64,000 nucleotides of DNA from Opisthocomus hoazin (Eukaryota; Chordata; Aves; Opisthocomiformes; Opisthocomidae). The DNA is taken from assembly GCF_030867145.1 (NCBI RefSeq), contig NC_134428.1:24779537-24843536 (forward strand), given 5' to 3'. Every line of letters begins with the position of its first letter. Positions within the stretch are counted from its first letter, which is position 1. The translations under genes were made by a program, and so were the position numbers. A model generated the notes under the pieces. It did not search any database, had not been told where the DNA came from, and saw nothing but the letters and a program-made list of their open reading frames with translations. This document shows, piece after piece, positions 11,001 to 25,216 of the stretch.

Positions 11001-14000
11001 AGACACCGAGCCTGGCGGCCGGTGCGTCGGCGCGGCAGCAGCATGGGCAGTGCTGGGGTGCGGAGCCGAAGGAGCGCGTGGGCAAGCGGGACGGCGTGCC
11101 AGGGGCGTGGGGCGGATGCCAGCCGCTCTCCTCTGCGCGAGCAAAGCCCTGCTGCTGGCCACCAAGAAGAAAGCCTTCCTTCAGGTGTAAAGCTGTGGGG
11201 GACATGTAAGCTCTGCCCTTTCCAGCTGTCCAGGAAGGACGGGGTTTTGAAACAACAGCTGCTCTCAAGACAACAAAGTCTCCCTGTTCTCTCTGATGAA
11301 TTCACATGAAAATGCTTAAAACCAGACCCAGCCTTCCCCGCGGGCAGGGAGCGAATGGCATCTACAGGGCTCGAATGCAGCAAGCACGGCATTTCTGCAG
11401 CGGTCCGCGCCGGGGGAAGGCAGCGTCCTCGCTCTCCAGGGCAGGGCCTGGATGCCCGTTCATCAGCAAGCTCAATTCTTAAGTGTTTCAAGGCTAATTA
11501 ATCCCTGCTGCAACATTCACACAAGGGCGGAGCAGAAACATCACGCAACGCAGGCGAGCTGGCACAACCCGGAGAGGAAAGCAAGCCGTCGGCGCCAGCC
11601 TGTACGCCGAAACCAGCTCACTTTACTGAAATTCTGCAGTAGCTATCCGAAAAATAAACACCGCACCTGAAATCCAAGACCTTCTGCATGGTCACTAGGT
11701 ACTTTGTATATTTTCAGCAAATAGTTTGCAAATAAACATATCCCAGAACTAATCCTTCTGTGTCTTCCTTATAGCAAAGAGTCAGACGCACGCGTAGGAA
11801 TTCGCTGCTTGAAAACACTGACACGAGTCTCTTTTCTTCACGCCTCTTTGGCCGCACAGCGATACTCCACCTTGCTTTTTTGAAGATTAGGCTTCAATTG
11901 CCCAAGATTTCAAAGACCTCAGCCTGCTGTTTGGCTTCCCTGAAAGAGGAGGAAAGTGCTGCTTTTTGGAGCCGGCGAGCGGTGAGAGAGCATTCAGGCT
12001 ATCGAGTATAACTTCTCCCGCACATAATTCCAAAATAATCCAAGTGAGGTCAGTGAAATTACTTGGGTTTTCATCACTTTCCCCGAGACCAGAATTTCCT
12101 CCTCCCTCTATGAGCAAACAAATTATGAATATTTTCCAGCAGAACACCATGAATTGAAAAATACAGCAATTAAAAATAGTTCTAGTGACAGCTCCCTGAC
12201 ACTGGGGAAGAATGCTTTGAGGGAAAGAAAGCAGATATTTAGCATCGGCTGGCTGCCATTCAAACCTTTTCAGCTATTCAAATCCATGAAACGAAACCCA
12301 AAGAAATTATATCTGGATTTCAGTTTGAGACACATGATACTGAACAATACCGATTAGGACGTATGAGATGGGCGTCTTCTAGTGACAAAACTGGGGGAAA
12401 AACCCTTCCAACCTTCAGTTGTTCCAGTTTCCAGCCAAGTCTAAAACTCGATCGCTGCACGAGCGGTTTGCAAGGAGGAAAACTTGAGACGTAATTCTCA
12501 AAGACAGATGGGCATAGCTGTAAGAGAAAAGTGGGATCTTAGAGTAAATACAGTTTTTTCCCCCACCACAGAATTCAGTGAACAGAGCACGAGCAAAATC
12601 CAAATGACCCATCCAAGCTAAACTCTCCAGCAAAAAAATCTACCTTTGATCTCCAGGCTGAGCGCTTGGCCCTGGCGCGGCGGTGGCAAGCCTCCCATTG
12701 CCTCCGAGAGCCAGGACCGCATCCAGCCCCTTCCTAGGTAATCGTGTGTCAACATTTCCACAGCACGCCTGGCTGCCTGTCAGCCAGCTCGTTAGAAAAT
12801 TCCTGCAGACTGACACTGACGTTTTAAGTTTTTATCCATTAGAAAAACACCCCCCCTGCCCCCAAGCCGGTTCAGAGTGCAAAGGTACGAGACCTGATCA
12901 AAACAGGGCTTTATCAAGAAATTTTCCCTTAAGAAAATGAACGCTAGAGGTCAATCTAACAACTCGTCCCGGAAATATATATCCCTGGAATAAAATATTA
13001 CAGACTCCTTCCGTGTACTGTACACCTCCCTAACTACATCCAGATTCACTGGCTTGGCAACGCACGCTGCATCGAACAAGAGTTTCTTCTATTCCTTTGA
13101 ATTTGTTCTTGTCTCGCTATACATCAGTATTTCCTCTTCTGGAGCTCGCCCATACGATCGCTGTCCCGATTCACGTGGCTCGCTAATGTATTTAACTACG
13201 CGTTTATGAAGCAAAAGGGGAAATTGGCACTTGCGTGTGTAAATACCGGAGGCCAAATGTGTCCCTGATGTAACTCCGCTGCCGCCGGTTGAGTTAGATT
13301 AAAGATGAGTGCAGAAACAGAGGAGCAGCCATCGCCGCGCAGATGAAAGCCTGCCTAACGCGGGATCTTGCGGCTCACGGATAAATCCATGATTTCAAAG
13401 AGGCAGCAGGGAGCCGGTGGAGAACTGGGCTGGGATGCGAGCGATGGGTTTGTGACTTCCAGCCTTCCAGTGTGATTCCCTTCCAGAGCATCTCCCGTCT
13501 ACCAGCAGCGGGGTTGACTTCACTACATCACGCTTTCTTCGTCTCATCTTGCGTGCTCAGATTCTGGAGGACCTTGTGGCTACAAACTCGCACGGACTAT
13601 TTATGCATAACACATAAATATGGTTTTGGGTGGGGGGTTTTTTCCTTTATCATTCTTAAAGGTTCTTCCTCCCTCTTCCCTGCCCTTATCAATAGAAATA
13701 AGATGTAGCCCTGCCAGCCTGCTTCAGCCTCCCCGTCGTTAACCTTCTCTAGCAAATCCCCAGCTCCCCTGGGATAAGGTTCCTGTCTCCGCCAGACTCG
13801 ATGGAGATGCGGAAGGAGCGCAGGCTTTGCCGGCACGGAGGCTGCCTCCACTGGGGAAGCCAAGGGCGATCCAAGGCACAAAATGTCGAGTCAGATGAAA
13901 GCGCAGATGCAGCAAAGAGTGTGTTTAAGCACAAAATTTCTCCCAGGGAGTCACCGGGACCGCTCGTGTGCTTCACACTGAGCACATATGTGAGTGCTGT

Positions 14001-17000
14001 GCTGAACCCAGGCCAAAATGCAGTTCTTCTTTATGAATGCGGGCCAGATCCTGTAGCACGAGTAACGCCGATGAGTAACATTTATTCACACAAGTGGTCT
14101 CTGTGGAGAAGGGCTGCCAAGTTCTGGCCCTGTATGATTTTTTCTTTAGCAAGCAGCCAGAGCAGAGCTCCATATGACAACGCCAACTCCTCACTCAGCA
14201 GCTTGCCTGCTGCCAGCTCCTCGGTGGAAACGGCCCAGCGAGGCACAAATGTTCCAGCTCAACCTTCGTGTTACCATTACCTTTAAAAAACTGCCAGATA
14301 AATTCCTCAAAATTCTTCCAGGGAGTTTCTTCATGCTGTGGCTGCCTGTATGACCGTGGTGGTCCTGGCTGTGGTCACCAATCCTCTCCAGGGCAGCTGC
14401 TCTCCTGGGGCAGTGCCCGAGCCCTTCCTGGTGAAGGTGTCTCCCAGGGCATGTCCAAACGGTGTCCGTCCTTAGCACCGAGCTCCTCAGAGGCCTGGCA
14501 CATCCCGAGGCTGCTCCAGAGGTGGTGGGCTAGCAGGAAAAACCTCTTACAATCCTCTTCAGCCAACCTGGCCCTAACATGGAGCTGAAGCTTGTGCAGG
14601 GACACGTCTCTGATAGTTCTTCCCTGTTGATGCCCACAGGAGAGATTTAGGAGTACGAGAGTGGTTGGGTACAGAGACAGATGCCTTGTGCCACCGCGCA
14701 GCTGTTGGGCATTGACATCCTTTCTCCAAAGCAGCCAAATTGGGCAGAGCTGAAGAGGAAACCCCCCTTCTCGTTGACCTCCCTTGAAGCTTGTCCCTAG
14801 AAGCTCTTGATGCCTCGCCTCTGTAGTTTTTCTTCTATCAAAACGCACAAGGGAAGACACAATCCATCAGCCACAGGTGCTGCCCTTCCCCAGTGCCACC
14901 AGTCATCCCCATCCACCCGGGAGTCAGTGCAGCCGAAGGCTGGGTGCACCCAGAGGCTCTTCCCAAGGGCTGACAGCAGCAACCAACCTCTTGCTACAGC
15001 AGAGACACGGTGCAGGGCCCCTGCCAGCCCCAGTGCCAGCCACACCAGCCACGAGGACCCTCCAGGCACTGCAGGGACCCTGCCTGTGCCCCCCGGCACC
15101 ACAGGAGCCCCACAGCAAAGAGCAGCAACTGCCCACCTGGGCACCCGTACGCATCCCATGTTCTCTCCATCCTTCACCATGCCCTCTTCCAAGGGGCCAC
15201 ACATGCAATCACTGGCACAGATCTGTAGCAGGGGCTGACATTTTGCAAAGGTCTCCAAGGGCCGAGCAGAGCACTTAGGAGATGTCCCTGCCAGCAGCCG
15301 ATGGGGAGCGTGGCCACCTCGCATCTCTCATGACCACCAGCTGCTCCCCACCACATCCAGCACAACCCTTGGTCTCATCACCCTTCTTGTAGGGTCTGGT
15401 CACACAGCAAAGCTGGGGGTGACACCAGAGGGGCAAAACCACAGCAATACCTAAAGTAAGGTGGGCTTAACCCAGCTGGGATTGGGCCCAAACCAAGGCT
15501 AGCGGCGAGCCCAGGTCACGCTTACGGAGCCTTTCAGCATCCCCGCAGCCTCAGCCCCGCCGTGGCGTGCGCAGTTGCTGCAAATCAATATGTGCATCTT
15601 CCCGGTAAATAATTGTGTCAGTGGGATGTTAATGGTGCACAGTGCTCGTGGTGTCAAGGCTTCTTTTCTTTTTGTCAACGAAGCAAAGTCATTCGTTTTC
15701 CTCCCCCTTCCCCAACGCACAAAATGCGCTCCAGACCCACCTCCTACAAGGAAATGAGAACCAGCCCCGGAGGATCACCCAGCAAGAAGCCTCTGTTCGG
15801 AGATCTGACGCCTCTTCAAAGACGGGCGAGCAAATGCGCTCCCACCTCCGCTGATTTATGAAGAACGGCTGCGTCACCGATGCAAGGGAAACGCTTAAAC
15901 GCTACCAGAGGGAAGGGGAGCCGAGCGCTCGCTGCCTGCGCTGAATAACCCCTCCCTTTATTACAGTTTGTTTTCATATAATTAAATCTATATTGCCTTT
16001 CGAAGGAAAACAAACAACCTAGCGACTGCAGCACGTGCTGCTGGATTAGATACTCGCTAGCAAAATAAACACCGGCGTGCCACCGCCGGGACCGGCCGAT
16101 GGCAGGCGGGACGTGCCAAGGGCGGCTCTTGGATTGCACATGGCAGCAGCCAGCCTGGGACCGCGTCCCCACCGGCGAGGGGATGGGGTGGAAAGCAGGT
16201 GGCTGGCCCGTGCCGGTGGGAAACGGCCAATATCGGCGCGGCGGGAGGCAGGAGCAACGCCAGAGCGCTGGCTGCTCCCAGAGCAGGCTGGGCAGCCAAC
16301 CTGGCACCCGGGGAGAGGCAGGAGAAAGGCGCGATGGAGGGAGAGGCACAGCCCAGGAGCATCGTCTGAAGCTAAGCTGTGCTTCTCCTTGCTTTCTTTT
16401 TTCCCTCCTGTGCTGAGAAATTCTGGGCATAAATTTTTCTAAGTTGTATCTGTTTGGTTTTAATTTCTGCTGATGCCACAGTGTTATTTATGCACTTGAA
16501 ATATAGTAGTAGGCACATGTATAGCGTTGCGTTCATGAAATACAGCCCGCTGCCTATAGTATTTATTGATCAGTGCAGTAAATAAATAATTCCAACAAGC
16601 ACAACTCATCCAAATGAGCAGAGGACATGGCCGAAGGCTGCCCATCTGCCAGTGCCCCACGCACATCCCTTCCAGGGCTGCCAGAATCGCACCAGCAGCC
16701 CGGGGCTGACAGAACCACTCTGGAAATGCTCTTTTCCATCCAAAACAAAGCCAGAAGAGCCAGTGCAGCTCCCAGGTGGGTCCCAGTGGCAGCTGTGCCC
16801 TAGGCTGGCACAGGGCTCCCGGCCAGGATGGCCAGTGCTGTGGGGACATGGGATCCCTGTGCCCATCGTGGGATGCTCCCAGTCAACACCAGAAGGGCAC
16901 TGGCAGACAAAAAGCAACTGCTTGACTGCATGGAGGGACTCGAGGGACACGTGGTCACACCAGGAGATGGACCCCTCAGCACCGTGTGCTCCAGGAGGCC

Positions 17001-18422
17001 ACAGCTCTCTGCAAGGATCTGTTTTTTTGGTTTGATTTGACCACATTTGGGGAGCAGAGGAAGGCAGTACAGAACAGCCCCAGATACAAGCAGCTGTTTG
17101 ATTAGCACAGTTAATGTCTGTGGAATTTATTCTGTGTTTGAATTCTTGCGCTTTTTCCAGGGAAAAGGCAACAGGGGACTCTGCACATTGCAGTCCCTGC
17201 AGATCTGTCTCTCAGCTGTCCCATGTATTTACCCAGAAGCCCCCCCTGTCCTGCAGCAAGAACAGAGACCCAGGAAAGCCAAGCACTAGGCGGGACAGAT
17301 TTAGTGTTGCTACACTGGGACTCATTTTTCTCAGCCCAAAGGTGAGCCATCCTCAAGGACAGGAGCTTAACAAGCAAAGCAGGACGACCTGAACCAGATC
17401 TTGACCTGGTCTCAATCATGCAGCTGCGCTGCACCAAACCAGGCTGATTTATGCCAGCAAGAAGCCAATCTCTTAGGCTCGAATTCATGCCCAGCTCCTA
17501 CTCCTACCAGCACTGCCAGAGCTGCCTGTCCCCGCCAGGCAGAGCTCACCCCGCTACCACCAGCTCTCCCAGCAGCTCAGGGACTGCCAGCAGCCCGGGG
17601 CAGAGCCGTGACACCAACGCTCAGACTCTGTGGGACACTCACAGCAAGACATTGTACCACCAACCTCAGCATCCTGCCTCATCAGCAGCCTTAAGAGTCG
17701 CAGGGTAAAACAGAGACCCTCAGGAGGGGATGTGCTGCAGCAGACGCTCCTCTGGGCTTCGCGTGGCTGCCCATCACTGCAGGACGCTGTGCGTCAAACA
17801 CAGCCTGGTTCTAGAAGAGACCCTCAGCACTGCATGGCACATATGGGCCTGCCCCAACGGGCACTCGCAGGCATCGCCTCTTGGCTTTGCCACAAAAATA
17901 TCACTTCCCAAAGGAGATAATCTTGCATCAAACCCATGCCTCAGCCGTGAAGCCAGTCTCAGAGATGGTCCCCAATCAGGGACCAGAGCAGCTTACAGGG
18001 GAGCTGTGCAAGCCTGTGGATCACAGGTGGGTTTTACGCTCAGGTCCCCTCGTGCCACCTGCCTGGGTGACGCTGCACACAGTGGCTGCAGCACGTTTGG
18101 TGGCATCTGCAGAGTCCCCAGATCCTCTGCTAACACAGGGGCCCGGCGCCTCGCAGCATCCCCCCGCTCTGCTGCCCGACGGGGCTGCTGCAGCGACATC
18201 TCCAGCCATGCTGCGAGCTCTGGCCGTGCTGATCCTGGTTCATCTCAGGGCAGCGTTTCCGAGCACAGCACAAAGGGTGCTTTCATCAGCTCTGCCGATT
18301 TTTACCTTGGGGCAAGTGCGGAACCCTGACGGCCTCTCACCAGGGGACAGCTCCTTCCAGTCTGGGGCAGGGACCGGCTGAAGCGGGTGAGCACAGTCTG
18401 AGACACCCTGGAAACCAAAGTA
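8061..18422. other. intergenic, no recognised gene
   Basis: This is the 10-kb stretch upstream of MEIOB without recognised exons or transposable elements. An AT-rich patch at 8280-8560 and unassigned minus-strand ORFs (8578-8814 and 8870-9367) are noted. An AT-rich island at 10180-10380 contains a perfect octamer ATTTGCAT at 10361-10368 and several TAATT cores, and may be a conserved non-coding element. From 14.8 to 15.3 kb the DNA is CT/GC-rich with many overlapping spurious ORFs. Confidence 0.5.
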
Positions 18423-18690
18423 GGATCACAGAACCATTAAGGGTGGAAAAGACCTCTAAGATCAAGTCCAACCGTCACCCCAACACCCCCACACCTGCTG
18501 AACCATATCCCAAAATGCCACAGCTACACTTTTTTTGAACCCCTCCAGGGATGGTGACTCCATCACCTCCCTGGGCAGCCTTTCCCAATGCTTGACCGCT
18601 CTTTCAACAAGGAAATTTTTCCTAATATCCAATCTAAACGTCCCCTGACGCAACTTGATGCCCCAACTCCGGGCAGCATAAGCTGTTGAA
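18423..18690 (-). mobile_element. CR1 LINE fragment, older subfamily
   Basis: Begins at the 3' end (ATCACAGAACCATTAAGG), then 'GGAAAAGACCTCTAAGATCA' and 'GAACCCCTCCAGGGATGG', with the diverged ORF2 C-terminus on the minus strand. The 5' end is truncated near 18690. Diverged relative to the copies further right. Confidence 0.85.
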
Positions 18691-20626
18691 CAGCTCTGCC
18701 TCCAGCCAAGACCCCTCCTTTGCACATCAGGGCCTTTTGCCTTCCCAGGTTCCCCCAAACACGCTCTCTCACTCCACAGGCAGAGGGAGATGGCAGCAGA
18801 CACCCACTGGCCCCATTTCCCGAGCCACCCTCGAGCTCAGCACCTGCCCTTTTCCACCACCAAGGAACCTTTCACAGCCCCGAGGAGCTGCGACATCTTC
18901 CACCTCCTGCAAAATCCCCCGGCTCACTTCCAGGGCTGACGGCACAAGTCCCCGCTGCCAGAGATGCCCCCACGCACCCGGCATCGGCGGGGTGGGGGGA
19001 CCAGCACCCCAAATCCCACCGATACCAAGCAGAGACCCTTCACCTTGGCCCGCTCCCTGGGTAGGAGCCGGTTGCCAAGCTCAGACTTGGATCTAGCGAT
19101 AGACTTTTGTGCTTTGGCTCACAGATCGCGAAAACAAGAGCTTTAATCATTGCTCGTTTTTATGCGCCAAGAGCCAAAATCGTCTTGTTAAATACAGTAA
19201 GTGATCAATGCTCGCAATAAGGAACATTTCAATGAGTGCTTGTGTGGGTAATTATTTCAGGCTTGCCTCTCAAGAAAAATTACGGAATGTGGAAATTGTT
19301 GTGAAGTCTCTCCGGACTTGGGGGGGGGGGTTGCTCTGGGCAGCGCTTCAGCCCGTGCCTACGTTTTGCTGCCTGGCTGAGCTCCGTCCCGCTCACCGGT
19401 CCCTGGGCACCGGGATCACCTCGCCGGCGAGCGGGCACACGATCACATCACCTCTCCCTCAGAGGGGTCTGCAGAACCCCAATACCCATCCTAACAGCAA
19501 CAGGAGCCGGTGCTGTGCCAGCCTTCGGGTAAACCTGTCCTTCCCCTGCCTGAGCACAGCACGCCAGCACACATCCAGCCCAGAAAACGTTGATTTTATG
19601 TTCTTTTTTTCCACCCCCCCACTTCTGCATCCCTGATGGCAGCTGTGGATCTGCGCTTGGGAGCCCTGGCTGTGCCACAGCCCCAGCCCCAGGCAGGAGC
19701 CTTCTCCCAGCGCTTCCCTTCCAGCCATCTCTTAACATCGCACTATTGAAGTTGCCTTTCAGCTTTTATCATTATATTTTTTCCAAAGATAAAAGAGCGC
19801 TGTAGAAGCAGAGGGAGCCCCACCACTGACCACGCCGTTGGAGTTGGAAAGCCTCAAGCTGGGATCGCGGTGGCGAGGCCGGGGAGTGCAGAGGAAGAGG
19901 AGGATGGTGCTCAGCCATGCTGGCGCTCAGCCCCAGCCGAGATGAAGGGACCAGGAGAGCAGACTGCAGTGACGCTGCCTGCTCTGGGGGCCATTTTGCT
20001 GGAAAAAGGGGATTTTTTTCCCCTTTCTGAGAAAAACGCCCTCGGCCCGCTCACAGCTGGGTTTGCATCACCTCCTCCTCTGCCAGCGCAGCTCCTGGCG
20101 GAGACCTCGGCAGGAGGAGGGGAAGAGCCCTGGACGGGAGATGACTGTCAGCGTGCACTCATTTCCAGAGAAAGGTTTAGGGTTACAGCGAAACGCACAA
20201 AAGTGGCTTTTAAACACAGACAGCTCCGCACGCAGCGCGCTCCGCAGCGGGGTTTGGCACCCACAGATTTCCGCTGAGCCTGGAAACGCTGGGAAAGCCC
20301 AGCCCACGGGGGAGCGGAGGGAATAACCTCCATCTGCAAAGGCACTGCCTGCCCTCGGCGAGGACGGGCGACGCGGAATCCCCTGCCAGAAGTCAAACCC
20401 AAGGCCAGAGGCAGGGCTGGGAGCAGCACCGCAGCCACCCTCGCCCGTCGGAGCAGACCACCCCGCCAGTACCAGCTCCCTGCATTATTTACGGAGCGTC
20501 GCCATGTCGTGGTGTGACACTGATTCATGGGGCACTTCCCTCCCTCTCATTACACCAATAAATCCCCTGGCAAAGCGGGGATGGCACATCATGACATGCA
20601 CCCATACCATCCCTGCAGCCAGCAGG
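18691..20626. other. intergenic, nothing recognised
   Basis: GC-rich DNA, with an AT-rich patch at 19140-19300 and a run of ten G at about 19321-19330. No gene or transposable element is recognised. Confidence 0.5.
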
Positions 20627-21085
20627 CATCACAGAATGGTCGGGGTTGGCAGGGACCTCTGGGGGTCACCCAGCCCAACCCCCTGCCCAAGCAGGGTCAC
20701 CCACAGCAGGCTGCACAGGACCTTGTCCAGGCGGGGCTGGAATATCTCCAGAGAAGGAGACTCCACAGCCTCCCTGGGCAGCCTGGGCCAGGGCTCCGGC
20801 ACCCTCAGAGGGAAGAAGTTCTTCCTCGGGTTCAGCTGGAGCTTCCTCTGCTTCAGTTTGTGCCCATTGCCCCTTGTCCTGTCGCTGGGCACCACTGAAC
20901 AGAGTCTGGCCCCGTCCTCCTGACCCCCACCCTGCAGATATTTATACACATTTCTAAGGTCCCCTCTCAGCCTTCTCTTCTCCAGGCTGAACAAGCCCAG
21001 CTCCCTCAGCCTCTCCTCATAGGAGAGATGCTCCAGTCCCCTCACCATCCTCGTAGCCCTGCGCTGGACTCTCTCCAGTATCTCC
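20627..21085 (-). mobile_element. CR1 LINE, derived subfamily
   Basis: 3' end at 20627, 5'-truncated at about 21085. The minus strand encodes the ORF2 C-terminus with the derived EPWPRLPRE and KQRKLQLN variants. An open frame of 157 codons runs through it; it is not an independent gene. Confidence 0.92.
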
Positions 21086-22186
21086 AAGAGGATTTTGTAC
21101 AAGGCAATTTTAGCAGCAGCGTGCGGAATGGAGGAGGAAGAGGCTCCAGGAGGGTTTGGGTGAGCAGATGAAGCTTAAAAAGGCTGAACAAGCCCGTGAG
21201 CAATTTCAGCACAAACACCTCTGTGCAGGTTTACGTGCAAAGCAAAGTCTATCCCCAGCTGGCAGCTGGGCAAACGCTTTCACCCTGAAGCTCATTGCTG
21301 TGGATTTCTTGCACTGGGAGCAGTGGAGCAGAGCTCCCAGCTCCAGCAGATGCGTGGGTGCCCTGTGGTACCCAGCACCCCACCCTACACAGCGCAGGGC
21401 AGCGAGGTTTGCCCACATTGGCTGAGGCAGTGTTGACCCCTCCACCATACCCACCTTGCCAGACAGGAGCTTCTGTGCTCCAGGTGTAGGACCCGTCCCC
21501 AGACCTCCCTGCTGCCTGGCCACAGCCCCAGGGCTGGTTCCTGGCACCAACATCCACCCCAGCGCTGGATCCAGCACCCCCAATCCAGCATTTGTGTGCT
21601 GGGGGTGAGACCATGCCATCCCCTCCCAGCACCCAGGGACCCCATTGGCACGCTCCCCCCACGAACTGCCCTGGGTGCTGCAGAGTCTGCGTTAAAGGTA
21701 CTTGGGTGCTGTGACCAGGTCAGAGAAACAGGTCAGAGAAACTGCTTCCCTGCCTCAGCCCTCTGGAGCGCAGAGGGCTCCCCATCCTCTCCACCCAGGC
21801 ACGGTCCCATTTCTCAGCCCCATTTTTCGGAAGGCGTTGGGGTGGGGACCCATCACCGGCGCACGGAGCCAACAGGAAGGGAGCCATTCCCGAGGAGCAT
21901 TGCTTCTAAACCACTCCAATATGGCAAGGCAATGTTAACCAGCTGGGAAAACACTTTAAAGACCCTTAATTAAAGGCTGGCTGTTGCACAAGCCCCTTTC
22001 CCATCCCCACCAGAAGCATTTCCCAGTTTCCCGGCCTCTCCCCCGCTGCCCTCCATCCCTCGCACTTTCTTTCCCGCTGGCATCTGCCTGCAGCGTGCTG
22101 TGGCTGCTGTGCGGTGCGACCAGCCCCTGCCGTCAGATGGAAGCCTGCACTCATAGCAAAAGGGGAAAGAGAAAAAAAGTGAAAAA
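21086..22186. other. spacer, nothing recognised
   Basis: GC-rich unique sequence between two CR1 copies. ORFs on both strands show no family match. Confidence 0.5.
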
Positions 22187-22695
22187 CAGAATCACAGAAC
22201 GGCAGGGGTTGGCAGGGCCCTCTGTGGGTCACCCAGCCCAACCCCCTGCCCAAGCAGGGTCACCCAGAGCAGGCTGCACAGCACCGCGGCCAGGCGGGGC
22301 TGGAATATCTCCAGAGAAGGAGACTCCACAGCCTCCCTGGGCAGCCTGGGCCAGGGCTCCGTCACCCTCAGAGGGAAGAAGTTCTTCCTCGGGTTCAGCT
22401 GGAGCTTCCTCTGCTTCAGTTTGTGCCCATTGCCCGTTGCCCCTGTCCTGTCGCTGGGCACCACTGGAAAGAGTCTGGCCCCGTCCTCCTGACCCCCACC
22501 CTGCAGATATTTAGAGGCATTTCGAAGGTCCCCTCTCAGCCTTCTCTTCTCCAGGCTGAACAAGCCCAGCTCCCTCAGCCTCTCCTCGTAGGAGAGATGC
22601 TCCAGTCCCCTCCTCATCCTCGTAGCCCTCCGCTGGACTCTCTCCAGTAGCTCCTCATCTTTCTTGAACTGGGGAGCCCAGAACTGGACAGAGTA
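22187..22695 (-). mobile_element. CR1 LINE, derived subfamily
   Basis: About 510 bp from the octamer tail to the '[18 protein letters not shown]' segment of ORF2. Carries the derived EPWPRLPRE variant and a small insertion (GNGHKL preceded by GAT) relative to sister copies. Confidence 0.92.
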
Positions 22696-22967
22696 AAAAT
22701 CCTCTCCCTGTTGACTTTCAGGCATGGTTGGAGGCAGCAGCTGCCTGCGTGGATGCCAGCGCCGGGGCAAAGCTGGCATGGCCACACCAGCCTGCTCCTG
22801 CCTGGGCACTGGGAGCAGCAGCTTCATCGCCTGGCCGCGGTCTGTGGCACGCCTTGCCAGCCACTGTCAATCGGGAGAAACGGGGCTGAACCGGACCCTC
22901 CAGCACCATCGCTCACCTCGAACATTGGCCCTCATGTGATGCTGCGGCATCATTCGGTGCCCCAGTA

Positions 22968-23031
22968 TGAGGGTTGGACTAGATGACCCACAGAGGTCCC
23001 TTCCAACCCCTACCATTGTGTGATTCTGTGA
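22968..23031 (+). mobile_element. CR1 3' tip, opposite orientation
   Basis: Only about 64 bp: GGTTGGACTAGATGACCC, CAGAGGTCCCTTCCAACC and the tail GTGTGATTCTGTG. A severely 5'-truncated insertion, 270 bp from the 5' end of the preceding, oppositely oriented copy. Confidence 0.8.
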
Positions 23032-25216
23032 GCCAGCCCCAAAGGCACCAGCCTTCCTCCTCCTCCTCTTCCTCCTCCTGCCCGCTTCGCGTGTCTGCGG
23101 CCCCCAGGGCAGGAGCAGCGATGGCAGTGCCCCGTCCCCTGCGTGTCCCTCTACCCCACACCCATGGGAAGCAACGTGGGGTACACAATTAAAGCCTGGG
23201 CTTTGCCTCCCGCCAGAGGAAATCTTGCCAGAAAGGCACCAATTTATTCTTTCTATTGATATAAATTGGTTAATTACACGAGGCAACACGCTGCTGTTTC
23301 TAATCAAAATAAAAAAAAAATATAAATCAGAGCTGTCGCGTTAGCCGAGGGAAGCGCTCAGCCTGTGCGAGGGTGCACAGCCCGACGGGCGGCTCTGCCA
23401 GGGTCCGACCCCTCGCACCACCACGACCTCAGCCCTCGCAGTGGGACGGAGGATGCTGCAAGTGAAGGAGATGTTCTGACCATTCCCGACCGCGTCTGTC
23501 ATGAATCCCACGCGCCACATTCCCTCCGCGAGCCCCCGCAGCGGGGTGGAGACGGCCCCGAGCACCCAGCACCAACAGGGCGAGCAGAGCATTTCAAAAT
23601 GCCCCTGCAATTAAATCAACATTGCACAGGAGGAGACTGAGACCAGCACCCCTCCTCCTTCGGAAACCGCGCGGGCAAGGTTTCCAATCTGGACAGAGGA
23701 GCAGCCCGCACTTTCGAAATGGCTCGGAGTAGTTTTTTTTGCACCAAAAAATGCAAACAAACTTCGCAGAGATGGTTTCCTCCCAGCAGCAGCACCACTC
23801 GCATCTCTTCCACATTTGCTCGCAGGAGCTGTGGGGTTGGTGGCAGAAGAGGGGACGGGGCTGGGGGAGCTGACCCTCCCCTGTGGCAGGACCCCCGGGG
23901 ACACCCCGGCAGCAGGGACACACCAGCCCCGTGCCCTGTCCTGCTTCAGACAGGCGCTTACTCCAGCAGGTTAAATAAATAAATTGATTAATTATTTCAT
24001 TAAGCAACTGCAATTTGCCTAAAAACATCTCACAGCGTGCTGCCGGGCTTCCAGGAGCGCTGAGCACGCGGGCTGTGCTCATCTCACCCCAGCTCCAGTT
24101 AAACCAGTAAATAACCTCACCCAGCACCAGGGCACAGACAAACCACAGCAGCCCAGCTCGCTCCCGGATTAGATGCAACCACCACGTACTCCGTTTTCCT
24201 CGTTACGTCCGCGTACACCGGAGCTGCCTGCACCTGATGGAGCTCATTTGTGCCCACACACGGGGTCCAGCCCATGCTGTGCACGGCTTGGAAGCCACTG
24301 CTGGGCGCCTGGTTGCAATCACAGCGGCCTCTCCCTCCGCGTGGGCATTTTCTTGTTTACTGGGGAATATGGAGTGAGTTTATCCTGATTATTGGGATTA
24401 TGTCAAGACCGAAAGCAGAGAAGCCAGCAGAGCTCGAGGTGCCAGAGGGCTTTGGAGGAAGGCAGGACACTGTGAGGGTCCCTCCCCGGGGCTCTCCTCT
24501 GTGCCGGCCGGGAAGGGAGGTCATCACGGTGCGTCCTGCGGCGAGAAGCATCATGGCCCCGGACACCCTCGAGCACGGGTCGAGGCAGGGGTCTGCAGGT
24601 GATGCTGCCCACACCGCAGCTCGTTTCACCAGGAAGCACGGCCGTGACCTGCAGGGACAGCCCAGCCCTGCGCGGTGCCCACTCCCACAGAGCTGCTGGG
24701 CCCCCATCACGCACCAGAGCGGCACCAGTGACCCCAGGGTGAGCACTCAAACGCTGGGGGACATGTGGGACCACACCATGGGACAGACAAAGCCCCTCCT
24801 GGAGACCCCACACACAAACACTGGGAACTCCAGCACGTACCAGCACCCACAGAGCACTGCCATGGGCAGCCCCGCTCCTGCACCCCCAAACACTGCGCTT
24901 CCCCTGCAGCCCCCCAGCAGCACCAAGGCTGCCTGACCTCCCCCAGCACCAGCAGCACCCCCTCACCGGCCAGATCCTGCTCCTCGAGCTGGGACAGCCC
25001 TCTGCTCCCTCCACAGCCAGGGCGGGTGCTGTGGGGAGGGTCCTGATCCCCCACCCCACATTTATAGCCCACGAGCCCCACCTGGGGAAGGGGGTGTGGG
25101 GCCGGCATGGCTTCATGAACTGCAGCAGGCAGGGAATGGGGATAGATGGGGTGTCTGCGGGGAGAAGCGTGGCTTTCCCTGTTACAGGTTATGAACCATT
25201 CCCAGGACACGTTGAG
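23032..25216. other. intergenic with an AT-rich island
   Basis: Contains a CTC/CCT-rich tract at 23053-23085, an AT-rich patch at 23210-23335 and a homeodomain-like cluster at 23965-24005 (TTGATTAATTATTTCATTAA). ORFs up to 237 codons on the minus strand at 24403-25116 are not recognised and look like GC-rich chance frames. Confidence 0.45.
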
